A stretch of 60,850 nucleotides of DNA from Oscillospiraceae bacterium (GTDB lineage Bacteria > Bacillota > Clostridia > Oscillospirales > Ruminococcaceae), in assembly GCA_017435045.1 (NCBI GenBank), contig JAFSFT010000004.1:1-60850 (forward strand). The letters run 5' to 3'. Below the pieces are notes generated by a model that saw only the letters and a program-made list of their open reading frames with translations, had not been told where the DNA came from and did not search any database. Within the stretch, counting starts at the first letter, position 1. Every line of letters starts with the position of its first letter. A program made the translations under genes and the position numbers. This document shows, piece after piece, positions 44,653-54,051 of this stretch.

Positions 44653-46050
44653 ATGAAAGCTGTATTATTGATTGACTTTGGCAGTACCTATACAAAGGTT
44701 ACTGCGGTTGATTTGGACACAGAAGAAATTATCGGTACTTCCCAGAGCTTTACAACAATCGAGACCGACATCAACGACGGCCTCAACAATGCTGTAAAGC
44801 TTCTCAGAGAAAAAATCGGTGATATCGAATTCAGCGAACAGTACGCATGTTCCTCTGCTGCAGGCGGTCTTAAAATGGTTGCAATCGGTCTTGTACCGGA
44901 ACTTACAGCAAAGGCTGCAAAGATGGCTTCTCTCGGTGCAGGTGCAAAGGTTATGAAAACCTACTCCTACCAGCTTACAGAGGCTGACCTTGAAGAAATT
45001 GACGAAATCAACCCTGATATCGCACTTCTCACAGGCGGCATTGACGGCGGCAACAAGGAAGTTATCGTTTACAACGCAGAAATGCTTGCAAAATCTGCAA
45101 AACATTTTCCAATTGTGTACGCAGGCAACAGAAACTGTGCTGCTACCTGTAAGGAAATTCTTGTAAATGCAGGCAAGGACTGCTACGTTTGCGAAAACGT
45201 AATGCCAAAGCTGGAACAGCCGAATATTGAACCTGCACAGAAACAGATAAGAGAAATCTTCCTGCAGGAAATCGTAAAGGCAAAAGGTCTTTCCGATGCA
45301 GAAGAACTCATCGGCGACATTCTTATGCCAACACCTTCCGCAATGCTTACAGCCATGAAACTTCTGGCAAAAGGCACAAAACACGAGGAAGGCATAGGCG
45401 ACCTTGTAGGTGTTGACCTTGGCGGTGCAACAACTGACATTTACTCTATGTGTCAGGGCTTGCCAAGCCAGTCCGGCACTGTGCTTAAAGGCCTCAGGGA
45501 AACATACGCAAAACGTACAGTAGAAGGCGATATCGGTATGCGTTACAGCATCAAGGGTATCGTTGAAGCAACAGATATCGACCGCGTATGCGAAATTTCC
45601 GGTCTGGACGAAGCAAGGGCCGAAGAACTTATCGATTATCTCTCTGTACACACAGACGTTGTTCCAAACGGCGACGAAGAACTGATTATGCTGGACAAAG
45701 CACTGGCTTCTCTGGCAATCGAAACTGCTGTGGCACGCCATGCAGGTCATTTAGAGCAGATTTTTACACCGATGGGCATTACCTATATGCAGTTAGGTAA
45801 AGACTTAACCCAGGTTAAAAAGGTTGTTGTGACAGGCGGTGCACTTATCCACACAGAAAAAACTGCGGAAATTGCATCCTACGCACTGTACAGCGATATG
45901 CAGGCAATGTCACTCAGACCTAAAAAAGCAGATGTTTTAGTAGACAGAAAATATATTCTTGCAGCAATGGGCTTGTTAAGCACAAATTATCCCGAAGCTG
46001 CTCTCAGAATTATGAAAAAGGAGTTAATAAAAGATGGAAATAATGAATAA
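44653..46050 (+). CDS. glmL: Glutamate mutase-associated reactivating ATPase (GlmL/MutL)
   Basis: A 465-residue protein of the MutL/actin-like ATPase fold. The phosphate-1 motif is [16 protein letters not shown] at the N-terminus, a GGIDGGNKE loop lies near 135, and [15 protein letters not shown] near 255 supplies the second nucleotide-binding segment. It is proposed to exchange damaged cobalamin in the mutase. It lies between glmS and glmE, the classical order in clostridia, and overlaps the glmE start by 17 bases. AAAGAAAGG precedes the ATG. Confidence 0.93.
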   Translation: MKAVLLIDFGSTYTKVTAVDLDTEEIIGTSQSFTTIETDINDGLNNAVKLLREKIGDIEFSEQYACSSAAGGLKMVAIGLVPELTAKAAKMASLGAGAKVMKTYSYQLTEADLEEIDEINPDIALLTGGIDGGNKEVIVYNAEMLAKSAKHFPIVYAGNRNCAATCKEILVNAGKDCYVCENVMPKLEQPNIEPAQKQIREIFLQEIVKAKGLSDAEELIGDILMPTPSAMLTAMKLLAKGTKHEEGIGDLVGVDLGGATTDIYSMCQGLPSQSGTVLKGLRETYAKRTVEGDIGMRYSIKGIVEATDIDRVCEISGLDEARAEELIDYLSVHTDVVPNGDEELIMLDKALASLAIETAVARHAGHLEQIFTPMGITYMQLGKDLTQVKKVVVTGGALIHTEKTAEIASYALYSDMQAMSLRPKKADVLVDRKYILAAMGLLSTNYPEAALRIMKKELIKDGNNE

Positions 46051-47482
46051 AAAATGGTCCGACGAACATTTTTACAAAGTTCGTGAAGAAGTTCTCAACC
46101 AGTGGCCAACAGGCGCAGGCCTCAAAATCGAAGATGGCGTAGAATACCAGAAAGCTATTCCAGACCACAAAAACTTTACAAAGAAACTCAACGCAGCTAA
46201 AGAAGCAGGCGTTACACTTATCCAGCCACGTGCAGGTGTTGCTCTTGTTGATGAACACATCGAACTTCTGAAACACCTTCAGGACGAAGGCGGCGCAGAC
46301 CTCCTTCCATCCACAATCGACAGCTACACACGTCAGAACAGATTTAAAGAAGCACAGCACGGTATCGAAGAATCCATCAAAGAAGGCCGTTCCATGCTCA
46401 ACGGCTTCCCAGCTGTTAACCACGGTGTTGCAAACTGCCGTAGAGTAGTTGAAGCTCTCGAAACACCACTTCAGGTTCGTCATGGTACACCAGACGCTCG
46501 TCTCCTTGCTGAAATCACATATGCTGGCGGTTTCACATCCTACGAAGGCGGCGGTATCTCCTACAACATCCCATACACAAAAGATGTTCCAATGGAAAAA
46601 ACAATCTATGACTGGCAGTATGTAGACCGTCTTACAGGTATCTACGAAGAAGCTGGCATCAAAATCAACCGTGAACCATACGGCCCACTTACAGGTACAT
46701 TGGTTCCAGCATGTGTATCCCATGCTGTAGCTATCATCGAAGCTCTTCTTGCTGCAGAACAGGGTGTTAAAAACGTTACAGTAGGTTACGGCCAGTGCGG
46801 TAACTTGGTACAGGACGTTGCAGCTATCCGTTCCCTCGAAGAACTCACAGAAGAATACCTTGCTAAATACGGTTACAACGATGTTAAAGTTACAACAGTT
46901 CTCCACCAGTGGATGGGTGGCTTCCCAGCTGACGAAGCTCGCGCATTCGGCGTTATCGCTTGGGGTTCTGCAGTAGCAGCTCTTTCCAAAGCTACAAAAG
47001 TTATCGTAAAAACACCACACGAAGCAGCTGGCGTTCCAACAAAAGAAGCTAACGCAGAAGGCCTCAGATGTACAAAACAGGTTATCTCCATGCTTGCTGA
47101 ACAGCAGCTTAACCCAATGAGCATCAAAGATGAAAAAGAAATCATCATGGCTGAAACAAGATGCATCGTTGACAAAACATTCGAACTCGGCAACGGTGAC
47201 CTCGCTCTCGGTACAATCGCAGCAGTTAAAGCTGGTGTTATCGACATCCCATTTGGTCCATCCCGTCACAACATGGGTCTTATGCTCCCAGCACGTGACA
47301 ACGACGGCGCTATCAGAATTCTTGAAATGGGCAACCTCCCATTCACAAAAGAACTCAAAGACTTCCACGCTGGCAAACTTGCAGCAAGAAGTGCAACAGA
47401 AGGCAGACCAGTTTCCTTCAACATGCTTGTTGATGACGTTTACTCCATCAGCCGTGGCCGCCTTGTTGGCAGACCAGAATAA
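46034..47482 (+). CDS. glmE: Glutamate mutase epsilon subunit (methylaspartate mutase E)
   Basis: A 482-residue TIM-barrel subunit that holds glutamate and the upper face of the cofactor. The family patterns ATYRRNRFKEAQ-like ([11 protein letters not shown]), [29 protein letters not shown] and [20 protein letters not shown] are present. With GlmS it forms the E2S2 enzyme. The start at 46034 has GGAG ten bases upstream inside glmL. Lysine is nearly always AAA and proline nearly always CCA, stronger bias than in most neighbours. A hairpin separates it from mal. Confidence 0.97.
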   Translation: MEIMNKKWSDEHFYKVREEVLNQWPTGAGLKIEDGVEYQKAIPDHKNFTKKLNAAKEAGVTLIQPRAGVALVDEHIELLKHLQDEGGADLLPSTIDSYTRQNRFKEAQHGIEESIKEGRSMLNGFPAVNHGVANCRRVVEALETPLQVRHGTPDARLLAEITYAGGFTSYEGGGISYNIPYTKDVPMEKTIYDWQYVDRLTGIYEEAGIKINREPYGPLTGTLVPACVSHAVAIIEALLAAEQGVKNVTVGYGQCGNLVQDVAAIRSLEELTEEYLAKYGYNDVKVTTVLHQWMGGFPADEARAFGVIAWGSAVAALSKATKVIVKTPHEAAGVPTKEANAEGLRCTKQVISMLAEQQLNPMSIKDEKEIIMAETRCIVDKTFELGNGDLALGTIAAVKAGVIDIPFGPSRHNMGLMLPARDNDGAIRILEMGNLPFTKELKDFHAGKLAARSATEGRPVSFNMLVDDVYSISRGRLVGRPE

Positions 47483-47524
47483 TTTAAACGCTGTTTAAAT
47501 TAACAAGTTATTTTAAGTTTATAA

Positions 47525-47550
47525 GCGGGTGGGGAATACACCCCACCTGC
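47525..47550 (+). promoter_or_regulatory. Hairpin between glmE and mal
   Basis: A GC-rich stem, GCGGGTGGGG with CCCCACCTGC (one mismatch) and a 6-nt loop, lies in the 108-base gap. T-rich sequence begins about 10 bases later. It may act as a partial terminator or as a 3' stabiliser that sets the ratio of glmE to mal. Confidence 0.5.
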
Positions 47551-47590
47551 ACAAATAAAAGATTTTTTTAAATGAAAAGAGGAATTTATC

Positions 47591-48829
47591 ATGAAAATCG
47601 TAAATGTTGTTTGTGCTAAAGGCCGTACAGGTTTCTTCTTCGACGACCAGAGAGCTATCAAAAAAGGTGCAGTATCCGACGGTGCAGCTTACATCGGCGA
47701 TACAGTAACACCAGGTTTTAAAACAGTTCGTCAGGCTGGCGAAGCTATCTCCGTTATGATCGTTCTCGAAGACGGTCAGGTTGCATACGGCGACTGTGCA
47801 GCTGTACAGTACTCCGGTGCAGGCGGACGTGACCCACTCTTCCTTGCTGAAGACTTTATCCCAGTTATCGACCAGTACATCAAACCATTCCTCGTAGGCA
47901 AAGAAGCAGACAGCTTCAGAAACCTCTCCAGAGATGTTGAAGCAATCGAAGTTGAAGGCAAAAGACTTCACACAGCTATCCGTTACGGCGTAACACAGGC
48001 TATCCTCGACGCAGTAGCAAAATCCAAAAAAATGATGATGTGCGAAGTTGTTGCTGAAGAATACGGCACAGAAGTTTCCACAGAACCAGTGCCAATCTTC
48101 ACACAGTCCGGCGACAACAGATATGAAAACTCTGACAAAATGATCCTTAAAGGTGCAGCAGTTCTTCCACACGCTCTTATCAACCACGTTGAAACAAAGC
48201 TTGGTAAAAACGGCGAAATCCTTAAAGAATACGTTGCATGGCTCCGTGACCGTGTAAAACACCTCGGCGGCGAAGAATACATGCCAACATTCCACATCGA
48301 CGTATACGGCACAATCGGTGCTGCATTCGGCGTTGACAACTTCACAGCTATGGCTGACTACATCCAGGATCTCGAAGAAACAGCTAAACCATTCAAACTC
48401 AGAATCGAAGGCCCAATGGACGCTGAAGAAAGAGAAAAACAGATGCTCTGCCTTAAAGGTCTTACAGCAGAACTCGACAAACGTGGTTCTACAGTAGAAC
48501 TCGTTGCTGACGAATGGTGCAACACTCTCGAAGATATCAAATACTTCGCAGACAACAAAGCTGGCCACATGATCCAGATCAAAACTCCTGACCTTGGCGG
48601 TATCAACAACACATGTGAAGCTGTTCTCTACTGCAAAGAAAAAGGCATCGGCGCATACCAGGGTGGTACATGTAATGAAACAGACAGATCCGCTCAGATC
48701 TGCGTAAACTGCGCAATGGCTACAAAACCAACACAGATCCTTGCTAAACCAGGTATGGGTGTTGACGAAGGCTTCATGATCGTTTACAACGAAATGCAGA
48801 GAATCATCGCTCTCAGAGCAGCTAAATAA
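47591..48829 (+). CDS. mal: Methylaspartate ammonia-lyase
   Basis: A 412-residue enolase-superfamily enzyme. The metal ligands are visible as HIDVYG (Asp near 237), IEGPMD (Glu near 272) and LVADEW (Asp near 306). The general base lies in the HMIQIKTPDLGG segment (Lys near 330), and GAYQGGTCNETD is the loop that binds the carboxylate. It removes ammonia from L-threo-3-methylaspartate to give mesaconate, the step after glutamate mutase. A ribosome site GAGGAA lies before the ATG. A strong terminator closes the operon. Codon bias is extreme (CCA for nearly all Pro, AAA for nearly all Lys). Confidence 0.97.
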   Translation: MKIVNVVCAKGRTGFFFDDQRAIKKGAVSDGAAYIGDTVTPGFKTVRQAGEAISVMIVLEDGQVAYGDCAAVQYSGAGGRDPLFLAEDFIPVIDQYIKPFLVGKEADSFRNLSRDVEAIEVEGKRLHTAIRYGVTQAILDAVAKSKKMMMCEVVAEEYGTEVSTEPVPIFTQSGDNRYENSDKMILKGAAVLPHALINHVETKLGKNGEILKEYVAWLRDRVKHLGGEEYMPTFHIDVYGTIGAAFGVDNFTAMADYIQDLEETAKPFKLRIEGPMDAEEREKQMLCLKGLTAELDKRGSTVELVADEWCNTLEDIKYFADNKAGHMIQIKTPDLGGINNTCEAVLYCKEKGIGAYQGGTCNETDRSAQICVNCAMATKPTQILAKPGMGVDEGFMIVYNEMQRIIALRAAK

Positions 48830-48891
48830 TTTAATTATTTAGAAATTTTAAAAGAAGATTACTTTAGCACAAACGGTAATTGAAAAACAAC

Positions 48892-48925
48892 AAAAGCACG
48901 CTGATTTCAGCGTGCTTTTTTGTTT
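48892..48925 (+). terminator. Terminator after mal
   Basis: A 13-bp stem (48892-48904 with 48907-48919; the effective loop is larger) is followed by TTTTTTG. It ends the glutamate-fermentation operon. Confidence 0.88.
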
Positions 48926-49024
48926 GTAAAATTTATTGGTATTGGGTATAGATTTAATCATCAGGCATAAAACACCTTATGCTACCTGTAAAGTTTTGAA
49001 ACTTTACATATGTAAGTACGGCTG

Positions 49025-49561
49025 TTAAAGGAATTTTCCCAGCTTTTCGGTTATATCATCACTGCCTTTTATGCCTGTCATCGGTATGGATAAGCCTCTT
49101 TTGGTAATTTCTTCCCACAATGCAGCTATAAAAACGCCTTTTCCGCATATTTCAGCATCGTTGTCGCTGGTGGTTTCCACACCGCAGTTAGGCGAGCGGT
49201 TTGCGCCTATAATGCCTTTAATTTCAAAGCCGTGCTTTGTATACTCATCAATCTGCAGCATTGTGTAATCCACAAGTGCTTTCAGCTTCTGCTGTGTTTC
49301 GCTTTTTTCCATCTCTCTGCGGATACGGGTGTTTTCCACCGTTACCTCGCTGTCTGCACCGTAAACATTGCCGCGGTCAAGACCAAGACAGCAAAGTTCG
49401 GGGCAGGGCAGCTGAACAATACCGATATCGTTATCCATAAAAAGATTGATTATATCCTTAAAGGCGGCAGGGTATACCGCTGTGCCGTCGGATATGGAGT
49501 TCTGGTTCAATAAACAATGTGCAATAAATACAACCTTTTTGCTTCGTCCGTCTGTAAACAT
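49025..49561 (-). CDS. TudS-related (CD3072-type) putative desulfidase
   Basis: A 178-residue cytoplasmic protein. Three conserved cysteines lie in AHCLLNQNSIS (near 16), QLPCPELCCLG (near 54) and RSPNCGVE (near 128), the arrangement of TudS/DUF523-related proteins. The motif around the third Cys (NRSPNCG) is characteristic. TudS enzymes use a three-cysteine [4Fe-4S] cluster to take sulfur from thiouracil or similar compounds; this subfamily's own substrate is not established. It lies just downstream of an alpha/beta hydrolase on the same strand, 35 bases apart, so the two may be co-transcribed. Confidence 0.75.
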   Translation of the reverse strand: MFTDGRSKKVVFIAHCLLNQNSISDGTAVYPAAFKDIINLFMDNDIGIVQLPCPELCCLGLDRGNVYGADSEVTVENTRIRREMEKSETQQKLKALVDYTMLQIDEYTKHGFEIKGIIGANRSPNCGVETTSDNDAEICGKGVFIAALWEEITKRGLSIPMTGIKGSDDITEKLGKFL

Positions 49562-49596
49562 AATATGTCTCCTTGATTTAAATGATTATTTCCGAA

Positions 49597-50394
49597 TCAA
49601 TCCTTGAAGAAATCATATACTTTTTTATTGAAATCTTTTGCCTCTTCATAGGCTGCATGACCAAGATTGTCGTAAATATATAATTCGCATTCTGCTTTTT
49701 CTGAAATTTCCAGACTGGCCTTTTCACCGACTATTTTATCTTTGCCGCCACCTATTACCAATAGAGGACACTTGATTTTATCAAGCTTTTCGTAGGTGTT
49801 GCAGGTTAAACAGGCTTTGCACAAGGCAATAAACCGCTGTTTATCCTTGGGTTTCTGAAACACGGTCAGCAAAGGCAGAAATGGTCTGTAACGTTGCAGA
49901 TATTTTTCCGAATACATCTTCTCAGCCATATCAGTTACAAGGGATTTGTAATCTTTTTTCTCTGTAAGTTCAATCCAGTTGTTTATAACAGAAGTAACAG
50001 TTTTATTGTTTCGGGAAAGGGTAACAGCGATTACCATTTTATGTACAAGGTCCGGTCTTCTGATGGCAAGATACTGTGCAATCATACCTCCCATGGATAC
50101 CCCCAGGATATCAGCATTTTTTATTCTGAGTTCATCCATTGCCGCAGCAATATCAGCTGCCAGTTCTTCTGTAGTTATATCATGAGAAATATCGGCTCTG
50201 CGGTCAAAAAGATATACTTTATAATTCTTTGCAAAAATACGGTACATAAAGGCAAGGGAAGTACCGGCACCTTTTATGCCGTTTGTATTAAGCCCCTGAA
50301 TCATAATCAGTGGTTTTGTTCCATATCCGAATGTGATATAATCCATATGGATATCTGGCAGATTCAATGTGTTTTCCTTAACGTTATATAACAT
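49597..50394 (-). CDS. Alpha/beta-hydrolase fold protein
   Basis: A 265-residue hydrolase. The nucleophile elbow GVSMGGMIAQY is near residue 102, the acid is probably in GGGKDKIVG near 215, and the catalytic His lies in NLGHAAYEE near 244. The oxyanion-hole region is IQGLNTNG. No signal peptide is seen. It belongs to the large esterase/epoxide-hydrolase/peptidase-like group, and the substrate cannot be named. It is the first gene of a short minus-strand unit with the TudS-related gene and is divergent from rlmA. Confidence 0.8.
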   Translation of the reverse strand: MLYNVKENTLNLPDIHMDYITFGYGTKPLIMIQGLNTNGIKGAGTSLAFMYRIFAKNYKVYLFDRRADISHDITTEELAADIAAAMDELRIKNADILGVSMGGMIAQYLAIRRPDLVHKMVIAVTLSRNNKTVTSVINNWIELTEKKDYKSLVTDMAEKMYSEKYLQRYRPFLPLLTVFQKPKDKQRFIALCKACLTCNTYEKLDKIKCPLLVIGGGKDKIVGEKASLEISEKAECELYIYDNLGHAAYEEAKDFNKKVYDFFKD

Positions 50395-50544
50395 AGTTGA
50401 TGGTATTCCTCACGCATAATTATATTATTGTATTCAGTATACAATATAGCAGCACTATTTGCAAAAATAAAACCGTTTTAAAAGGGTATGCGGAAAATTA
50501 AAAATATGTTATACTTTTATATTATAAGTAAAGGAACTATATCT

Positions 50545-51366
50545 ATGGCAAACTTCATCTGTCCTGTGTGCTCACAGCCGCTTAATGTAAAAGAAAAATC
50601 ATATATCTGCAAAAACCGCCACAGCTTTGATATATCTGCAAAAGGCTATGTCAACCTGTTGCCTGCAAATAAAAAGCATTCCGCAGCCCCGGGGGATGAC
50701 AAGCTTATGGTGGTGGCCAGAAACAATTTCTTGTCACTTGGTTATTACAGTCATCTTAAAGAAACACTGGAAAATCTTTGTGATAAATATTCAGATAAAG
50801 AAACTTCTGTTCTGGACTGCGGCTGCGGCGAGGGCTATTACACCCAGGGCGTATACGAAAAACTTACCCAGCAGGGCAAAAAGGTGCAGATTAAGGGCAT
50901 TGATATCTCCAGGGATGCTGTAGCAATTGCGGCAAAAAGGCTTAAAGAGGGGCAGTTTGCCGTGGCATCGTCCTTTCATCTGCCTGTGGAAAGCAACAGC
51001 ACAGATGTGCTTATAAACTGCTTTTCGCCCCTTTGTCTCAAGGAGTTCAGCCGCGTTTTAAAGGGTAAAGGTGTATTCCTTTATGTTGTGCCTGCGCCAA
51101 AGCATCTGTGGCAGCTTAAGGAGGCTTTGTACGAAAAACCTTACGAAAACCCTCTTAAGGAGGAACAGTACGAGGGCTTTGAGCTGATTGAGACGGTAAA
51201 GGCGGAAAAAGAGATTTTTATAGACAACAATACCGATATAAACAACCTTTTCAAAATGACACCGTATGTTTACCGCAGCCCCAAAGCGGCACAGGAGGTT
51301 CTGCTTAAGGCAGAAAGCCTTGCAGTCAATGCACATTTTATCGTTTATGTTTACCGCAAAATATAA
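50545..51366 (+). CDS. rlmA: 23S rRNA (guanine-N1)-methyltransferase, RlmA family
   Basis: 273 residues from the ATG at 50545, with AAGGA about a dozen bases upstream; an earlier in-frame start at 50488 adds a hydrophobic stretch not found in the family. The N-terminal zinc finger is FICPVCSQPL...YICKNRHSFD with AKGYVNLL, the RlmA signature. A Rossmann methyltransferase domain with VLDCGCGEGYYTQG follows. RlmA-type enzymes methylate N1 of G745 or G748 of 23S rRNA near the macrolide-binding tunnel; which base is modified here is not clear. Single gene with terminator. Confidence 0.88.
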   Translation: MANFICPVCSQPLNVKEKSYICKNRHSFDISAKGYVNLLPANKKHSAAPGDDKLMVVARNNFLSLGYYSHLKETLENLCDKYSDKETSVLDCGCGEGYYTQGVYEKLTQQGKKVQIKGIDISRDAVAIAAKRLKEGQFAVASSFHLPVESNSTDVLINCFSPLCLKEFSRVLKGKGVFLYVVPAPKHLWQLKEALYEKPYENPLKEEQYEGFELIETVKAEKEIFIDNNTDINNLFKMTPYVYRSPKAAQEVLLKAESLAVNAHFIVYVYRKI

Positions 51367-51380
51367 CAGATAAAAAATAA

Positions 51381-51409
51381 CCCTGCAGAGTAATTCTGCA
51401 GGGATTTTT
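51381..51409 (+). terminator. Terminator after rlmA
   Basis: A 9-bp stem (51381-51389 with 51395-51403) is followed by ATTTTTG. Confidence 0.8.
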
Positions 51410-51516
51410 GTATACAGATGGGTTATATTGTCAGGTGATGCATTCCGTCTGACAATTTGTCATATCAGAGTTAATATCAGACTGAATGCCGGACTGAATT
51501 TTGGGTTAAAAAACAA

Positions 51517-52485
51517 TTAATACTCTCTGGAAAATTCTGTCTTTACATCTCTTTCAAACAGTGCACCCATAGCATCCAATGGTTTAACATCGTTGTATAT
51601 TACATCGTAAACCAGCTTGGAGATTGGCATTTCCACATTGTATTCCTCGCTCAGCTTCATAAGTGCCTTAACTGTTGCGGCACCCTCGGCAAGCTTTGTG
51701 TATTCTTCCTTTTTGATAAAGCTTTCGCCAAATTTTCTGTTCTGGCTGTGGAGGGAGAACAGTGTTGCCTCGTAGTCGCCAAGGTGGCACAGCCCATAAG
51801 CGGAAAGCTCGTTGCCGCCCATAGCGTGGATAAGTCTTGCAACCTCTCTGGCACCGCGTGCCATAAGCGCACCCTTAAGGCTGCCAAGGCCTGCACCGTC
51901 CAGCATACCTGCGGCAATGCCGACCACGTTCTTTGCTGCAGCACCTATCTCTGTGCCGATGATGTCATCGCCGATGTAAAGGCGGATAAGGTCGCTGGAG
52001 AACTTTGTAACAACGTCATTGATAACTGCCTTGTCTTCACTGTCAACAACCATACAGTTTGGCACGCCACGCATAAAGTCCTGCACATGGCCAGGGCCAA
52101 CCCATACACATACGTTGATGTCCTGGGTGATATTTTCCTTTACAATAGTGGTCAGACGTTTGCCTGTTTCGGACTCGATACCCTTCATGCAAAGGATAAA
52201 GGTTTTGCCGCTTACATCATAGCCGTTGATACGCTGGCAAAAGTTACGCAGCTGCTGTGCACTGATGGAAATTACAATGTAATCTGCGTGGTTAAGTGCT
52301 TTTTCAAGGTCAGGTTCAAGCTGAAGATTATCAGGCAGTTCAAGATATGCGTTTTTTCTTGTTGCCATAAGCTCCTGAAAATCAGGTGCTTCGCTTAAGC
52401 CCCACAGTTTAACGTTGTTTCTGCGGGAATGATAAACTGCCAGAAATGTGCCCCATCTGCCGGATCCTAATACTGTTACGTTCAT
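51517..52485 (-). CDS. gpsA: Glycerol-3-phosphate dehydrogenase (NAD(P)+)-like
   Basis: A 322-residue two-domain dehydrogenase. The Rossmann motif is VLGSGRWGTFLA at the start, where GSWGTALA is usual. The middle has KGIESETGKRL and GPGHVQDF in place of the common SGPSFAEE, and the catalytic-lysine segment AAAKNVVGIAAGMLDG near 195 is well conserved. It normally reduces dihydroxyacetone phosphate to sn-glycerol 3-phosphate for phospholipid synthesis. The variant motifs mark it as a divergent subfamily, so a related NAD-dependent sugar- or polyol-phosphate dehydrogenase is possible. Single minus-strand gene. Confidence 0.8.
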   Translation of the reverse strand: MNVTVLGSGRWGTFLAVYHSRRNNVKLWGLSEAPDFQELMATRKNAYLELPDNLQLEPDLEKALNHADYIVISISAQQLRNFCQRINGYDVSGKTFILCMKGIESETGKRLTTIVKENITQDINVCVWVGPGHVQDFMRGVPNCMVVDSEDKAVINDVVTKFSSDLIRLYIGDDIIGTEIGAAAKNVVGIAAGMLDGAGLGSLKGALMARGAREVARLIHAMGGNELSAYGLCHLGDYEATLFSLHSQNRKFGESFIKKEEYTKLAEGAATVKALMKLSEEYNVEMPISKLVYDVIYNDVKPLDAMGALFERDVKTEFSREY

Positions 52486-52526
52486 ATTTATAATTCCTTT
52501 CTGTTTAAAAAGGGTTTACTGTAATC

Positions 52527-53408
52527 TTAACTGATTATATTATACTGATGATTTGTGACATAATCAAGTAAAACTCTGTAGCCGCTGCCATTGAGATGTA
52601 TGCCGTCAGAGGAAAAATATCCGCTGTCGGCATAGCCTGTGGCACTGTCCTTGAACACCTCGCTGTAGTTCAGAAAGCCGTATCCGTTTGTGCGGCACAG
52701 CTCTGCCAGAGATATGTTAAAGCTGTCAATCACATCCTGCCGTATGTTGTAGTTGCCCCGCTTTTCGCATACGGGCAGCACGGCAGCCACCACAATCTGC
52801 GTGTTGGGGCAGTACAGCTTTATCTGCGACAGCACATTGGCGTAAAGGTAGACAAAATAGTCGCTGTCGGCATTTTTGCCTGCGTTGTTTGTGCCGAAGT
52901 TTATGATAATCCTTTTCGGCTGTATGTTTGCCAGCACCTGCAGCATGGTTATATACTGGCTTTCGTCCTCCTCGGTTTCGGGGTTGTCCTCGCATACAAG
53001 CTGATAGCCGTCTGTTAAAAACTCCTGTATGGGCATGGAGTGCCTGGCTATAACATTGCTCCACGCAAGATGCTCAAAAAGGGCAAGTCCTTCGGTGTTG
53101 GAGTCTCCCACAAACACAGTTTCGGCAAGGTAAGAGGGATTGCTGCTGTCGTAAGGCAGAATAACATCGGCATAGTTTGCAATTTGGCCGTCATACCAGC
53201 TTTTGTCGTAGTATATCACCTCTGCCTGCACAGTCTGTTCGCTTTCTGCAGGGGACGGGGAGGGGACAGCTTCCGCTATTTCACTGTCCGATGAAGGCGG
53301 CACAGGCTGTTTTGTCTGTGCCCAAAGCAGATATATACCCGTAAAGGCAAGGATAACCACAAGGGCAAGGGACAGAATTATATATATTAATTTTTTGTTT
53401 TTAAACAA
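52527..53408 (-). CDS. Membrane-anchored SGNH/GDSL-family hydrolase
   Basis: 293 residues from a TTG at 53408, with AAGGTG seven bases upstream and five bases after the upstream gene's stop. An in-frame ATG at 53453 would overlap that gene. One N-terminal transmembrane helix (about 8-28) is followed by a Ser/Pro/Glu linker and an SGNH domain. The domain has VFVGDSNTEG (block I Ser), INFGTNNAG (block III Asn) and DGIHLNGSGY (block V Asp and His). It is an extracytoplasmic esterase or deacetylase, perhaps acting on cell-wall polymers or glycans. It is probably co-transcribed with the HAD phosphatase gene upstream. Confidence 0.82.
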   Translation of the reverse strand: MFKNKKLIYIILSLALVVILAFTGIYLLWAQTKQPVPPSSDSEIAEAVPSPSPAESEQTVQAEVIYYDKSWYDGQIANYADVILPYDSSNPSYLAETVFVGDSNTEGLALFEHLAWSNVIARHSMPIQEFLTDGYQLVCEDNPETEEDESQYITMLQVLANIQPKRIIINFGTNNAGKNADSDYFVYLYANVLSQIKLYCPNTQIVVAAVLPVCEKRGNYNIRQDVIDSFNISLAELCRTNGYGFLNYSEVFKDSATGYADSGYFSSDGIHLNGSGYRVLLDYVTNHQYNIIS

Positions 53409-53412
53409 TTTA

Positions 53413-54051
53413 TCACACCTTGAGAATTTCTGTAATTTCGGATATGTCGTCAATCAGAGCAATGTGAGGATACTGCACAAGTTCCTCCGCTGCGGCAAAT
53501 CCGTATGTAACGCCAATGGCATCAAGCCCCATCTTTTCGGCACCAATCAGGTCAAAGCGGGTGTCGCCAACCATAACCACATCCCTTTTGTCAGCATTAA
53601 GCCGGCCGAGAACAAGCTCGATAACCTGCTCTTTTTCGCCAATCTTTCCGTCAAGGGTAGCACCGCCAATAACGGTAAAATACTGTGCAATGTCAAAATG
53701 CTGCAGTATCTTTTCCACATAAACCTGCGGCTTGCTGCTGGCTGTGCACAGAACATACCCCTTGTCTTTTAACAGGGCAAGGGTGTTTTTTACATTTGGG
53801 TATATCTCGTTTTCGTACAGACCAATGGTGGAAAATCTTTCGCGGTATTTTACAATAGCGTCCTTTGCATTTTCCTCGCCTACAAGCTCTGCAAAGGATT
53901 TAAGCAGAGGCGGTCCGATGTACTTTGTAAGCTGGCTGTGCGGCTTTTGCACGCCGTAAAAGGAGGCGGCATAGTTAATGCAGTTGCATATGCCTTCCTG
54001 TGGGTCGGTAAGTGTGCCGTCAAGGTCAAAAAGAACAAATTTATACTTCAT
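53413..54051 (-). CDS. HAD-superfamily phosphatase (PGP/nucleotidase-like)
   Basis: A 212-residue HAD hydrolase with motif I FDLDGTLTD (Asp9/Asp11), an alpha-helical C1 cap (residues 16-80), motif II CTASSKP, a Lys in motif III (GEKEQV), and motif IV MVGDTRFDLIGA. It resembles phosphoglycolate phosphatase/5'-nucleotidase-like proteins. The start sits at the border of a tandem repeat array, with AAGGAG upstream supplied by the repeat sequence. The substrate cannot be assigned. It is the first gene of a minus-strand pair with the SGNH hydrolase. Confidence 0.83.
   Translation of the reverse strand: MKYKFVLFDLDGTLTDPQEGICNCINYAASFYGVQKPHSQLTKYIGPPLLKSFAELVGEENAKDAIVKYRERFSTIGLYENEIYPNVKNTLALLKDKGYVLCTASSKPQVYVEKILQHFDIAQYFTVIGGATLDGKIGEKEQVIELVLGRLNADKRDVVMVGDTRFDLIGAEKMGLDAIGVTYGFAAAEELVQYPHIALIDDISEITEILKV

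Noticed and set aside
51428-51457. Hairpin as terminator of gpsA
   Set aside because: The stem (ATTGTCAG with CTGACAAT) is real, but no T-run follows on the minus strand.
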